Of a DNA stretch of 21,684 nucleotides, positions 20,912 through 21,684 are shown one piece after another. The stretch spans positions 1 through 21,684 of the forward strand of contig JAPFFF010000489.1 in assembly GCA_039105265.1 (NCBI GenBank). Direction: 5' to 3'. This stretch comes from Tritrichomonas musculus (lineage: Eukaryota; Parabasalia; Tritrichomonadida; Tritrichomonadidae). The notes under the pieces are model-generated. The model searched no databases. It was not told where the DNA came from and saw only the letters and a program-made list of their open reading frames with translations. A program made the position numbers and the translations under genes. The stretch's first letter is position 1, and the number at the start of each line of letters is the position of its first letter.

Positions 20912-21539
20912 TAAAAACATTTAAAATTTTTTCATTCTTTTAATATTATATATATCTTTTGAGAAATGTCTATAAAGCACAAAATATTTAATTATTTCCA
21001 AAATACATTAACATATTAAACTGATAACTTTTTAAGACGCTCTTTTGAAATTTTATAAAAACATTTCTAACATTTGAAAAAAATAATACTGTTTTCTTAA
21101 ATTTTTATAAAATTGATCTTTCATATAAAATATCCAAAACCACTAGATATACATACTTAAATAAAATCTTTTTTTTAGTTTCTGATTTGACTGAATTTCA
21201 TACATATCTAAAAACTCAATCATATTTCGTTATTTCTAAAATTATTCTTATTAACCAATATAAAATATCGTTGCAACAGCACTTTTTTATAATAATTTCA
21301 TATAGATGATATCTTCAATGATCTTTATCGCTGTTATCAAATATATATATTTGGAAATTATATATGCAAAATCGTCCTCCATTCCAAATTGTCAAATGGA
21401 TAAGTCAAAAAAATATTTCTTCGTATTAATACCATTTTACACCTACTAATATAAAATGAAAAGAAAAATAAAAAATTATATGGCTTTCTATCTTTATTTA
21501 TAATACAATATCTATATCTATTAATGTGAAACAGATCAA

Positions 21540-21684
21540 TTAGTTAGTAATAAGATCATTGAAAAGGAAATTATTATCATTCTCGTCATCGAAAAATGAA
21601 TTCATTTTGGCATATCCTTTGCCATTCCTCTTTTTATTTAATTGCTTGATTGTATTTTTGTTCGTATAAGGCATTTCCTGTGTC
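21540..21684 (-). CDS. 180-residue beta-rich protein, 3' part only (copy 5, cut by window)
   Basis: The last 47 codons and the TAA stop of a fifth copy of the 2972-3514 gene; the rest lies beyond the window. The visible part (from about residue 134, through the Asn-rich tail, to LITN) matches the other copies. Confidence 0.85.
   Translation of the reverse strand, partial: TQEMPYTNKNTIKQLNKKRNGKGYAKMNSFFDDENDNNFLFNDLITN

Larger units (their letters stand above)
18569..21684. repeat. Tandem repeat unit, copy 5 (cut by window end)
   Basis: First 3,116 bp of a fifth unit. The window ends inside the 180-residue gene, so the array continues to the right for an unknown distance. Confidence 0.97.

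Overview
The window is a head-to-tail tandem array of one 4,393-bp unit, very AT-rich and eukaryotic in character. It holds about 4.7 copies, starting at 1, 4394, 9783, 14176 and 18569, and the last copy runs off the window end. No unique flanking DNA is visible on either side. Every stretch compared between copies matched, and all landmarks keep exactly 4,393-bp spacing except across copy 2, which is 996 bp longer because of a DNA-transposon-like insertion.

The organism is most likely a parabasalid protist (a trichomonad such as Tritrichomonas or Trichomonas). The reasons are low GC, intronless genes with short AT-rich spacers, a TCA-pyrimidine-T initiator about 13 nt before an ATG, a TAAATAAA-type 3' signal, and kinase remnants with the wording of the large trichomonad TKL-like kinase family (YGIASGMKYLHSQNIIHR, NLIQKCWS, NERPS). 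This assignment is inference from family resemblance; there is no rRNA or tRNA here to confirm it.

Each unit, read left to right, contains: (1) a short plus-strand fragment of a kinase C-lobe (301-492 in copy 1); (2) a long, broken minus-strand gene holding two successive degenerate kinase domains (420-1833); (3) an AT-rich spacer with an isolated GC-rich double hairpin (2272-2343); (4) one intact minus-strand gene for a 180-residue beta-rich, possibly C2-like protein (2972-3514), with an initiator just upstream; (5) an AT-rich spacer with an imperfect 49/47-bp direct repeat (3804-3957). The kinase tail in (1) points opposite to the kinase in (2) and sits where the missing C-lobe of the second domain should be. 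This looks like a local inversion that happened before the unit was amplified.

The one difference between copies is a 994-bp element (8024-9017) in copy 2, flanked by a TA duplication, with 47-bp terminal inverted repeats and no convincing transposase: a MITE-like, non-autonomous mariner/Tc1-type insertion. It landed about 115 bp upstream of that copy's 180-residue gene. Its presence in one copy only argues that the array is real rather than one circular unit read repeatedly, and that it inserted after amplification.

The probable effect of the array is to multiply the single intact gene and the hairpin locus. The kinase material appears to be passenger DNA.
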